Below, piece after piece: positions 63,685-64,000 of a stretch of DNA of 64,000 nucleotides. Position 1 is the first letter of the stretch; every line of letters starts with the position of its first letter. The position numbers were made by a program, and so were the translations under genes. The notes beneath the pieces were generated by a model. That model was not told the DNA's origin. It was given only the letters and a program-made list of their open reading frames with translations, and made no database searches. Origin of the DNA: Roseobacter weihaiensis (GTDB lineage Bacteria; Pseudomonadota; Alphaproteobacteria; Rhodobacterales; Rhodobacteraceae); assembly GCF_020622345.1 (NCBI RefSeq), contig NZ_JACNMO010000005.1:62001-126000 (forward strand), written 5' to 3'.

Positions 63685-64000
63685 TTAGCGCCGAATGACT
63701 GTTGGGATCTTGAACAGCTTTGAGAGCATGAAACCTGCGCCTCTTTCTGATGACTTCGCGCTGCGTTTGGTCAGAAGCGGCAGCGGGAAATTGGCCATCC
63801 GGGCGTGACGCGGGAACACCGACCCCATAAACGGCTTTCGACGGCTCAACAGCGGCAGGATCAGATCTGCCATCCTTGCGTGGCGCGGAAACGCGAATTT
63901 GTCAATCGGCTTGCGCGCGCTCAGAAGCGGTATTGGAAATGCCGCCATCCTCGGCCCGTCCGGGATCACCGCATTGGTACCCGTTTTCCCATTGATGAGA
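63685..64000 (-). CDS. 3' end of a gene with 25-residue repeats, cut by the window edge
   Basis: The frame is open from the right edge to the stop at 63685, so the N-terminus lies outside. It reads LINGKTGTNAVIPDG and then three 25-residue repeats. The units begin PRMAAFPIPLLSARKPIDKF, ARMADLILPLLSRRKPFMGS and ARMANFPLPLLTKRSAKSSE. The tail is GFMLSKLFKIPTVIRR. The repeats are basic and proline-rich. I recognise no family. Confidence 0.6.
   Translation of the reverse strand, partial: LINGKTGTNAVIPDGPRMAAFPIPLLSARKPIDKFAFPRHARMADLILPLLSRRKPFMGSVFPRHARMANFPLPLLTKRSAKSSERGAGFMLSKLFKIPTVIRR
63764..63988. repeat. Three tandem 75-bp repeats
   Basis: TCAGAAGCGG or TCAACAGCGG recurs at 63771, 63846 and 63921, a spacing of exactly 75 bases. 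The units share most positions, including GCCATCC and, in the first two, CGCGG(G/A)AA. The period is a multiple of three and lies within the partial coding sequence. The outer limits are approximate. Confidence 0.8.

Noticed and set aside
63764-63988. Three evenly spaced repeats considered as a short CRISPR array
   Set aside because: The whole 75-base unit repeats, without unique spacers, and the period keeps a protein frame.
1-64000. Search for tRNA, rRNA and riboswitch elements
   Set aside because: No cloverleaf-like sequence with a TTCGA arm and CCA end, no rRNA segment and no known riboswitch core was seen by eye; a covariance-model scan would be decisive.

Overview
The window looks like a chromosomal segment of a Roseobacter-group alphaproteobacterium (Rhodobacteraceae). 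The supporting signs are high GC, dense operons joined by ATGA/TGATG overlaps, a heme locus of the hmu type, an aerobic anthraniloyl-CoA pathway, a liv-type ABC transporter next to GntR regulators, and a large RTX metallopeptidase. The genus is not determinable by eye. No rRNA, tRNA, CRISPR array or intact mobile element was seen. Several genes are broken by frameshifts. Some may be homopolymer read errors, but the soxR remnant is truly decayed.

Layout. 0-5.5 kb: a TonB-dependent receptor, and on the opposite strand an operon of periplasmic protein-exbB-exbD-exbD2-tonB that energises outer-membrane uptake. 5.7-7.8 kb: an MFS exporter with one frameshift, facing a decayed soxR across an intact SoxR-type promoter. 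8.3-13.2 kb: a PAS histidine kinase and two related response regulators with degenerate GGDEF-like ends, separated by non-coding or decayed DNA. 14.2-21.0 kb (minus strand): a tryptophan-to-anthranilate operon (frameshifted glutaryl-CoA dehydrogenase-like gene, hydratase/3-hydroxyacyl-CoA dehydrogenase, formamidase, GntR regulator, tryptophan dioxygenase, kynureninase). 21.2-29.9 kb (plus strand): the matching anthraniloyl-CoA operon (monooxygenase/reductase, SDR, MarR, crotonase, acyl-CoA dehydrogenase, CoA ligase, RidA-like protein, thiolase). Together these should convert tryptophan through formylkynurenine, kynurenine and anthranilate to anthraniloyl-CoA, then dearomatise it, remove nitrogen, open the ring and beta-oxidise the product.

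30-40.2 kb: two divergent arms around a palindromic operator at 36.3 kb. The minus arm carries two ABC ATPases, two permeases, an unusual aldo/keto reductase-RidA fusion, a SnoaL-like protein, a broken DsbA-like gene and a thioesterase. The plus arm carries a GntR regulator, a TIGR04076-like protein, a second aldo/keto reductase, another SnoaL-like protein and the ABC binding protein. This is the best candidate for an undescribed catabolic or deamination system.

40.5-46.0 kb: a ferric/AfuABC-like ABC transporter with a histidine phosphatase and an RpiR regulator, possibly for a phosphorylated sugar. 46.6-53.0 kb: a heme uptake and degradation locus (hmuVUTS, a TonB-dependent receptor and an IsdG-like monooxygenase). 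53.8-64.0 kb: a divergent BCCT-like transporter, a YbaY-like protein, a 1207-residue serralysin-type RTX protein followed by a truncated copy of its own N-terminal segment, a DUF2339 multi-pass membrane protein, and the 3' end of a gene with three 75-bp repeats.
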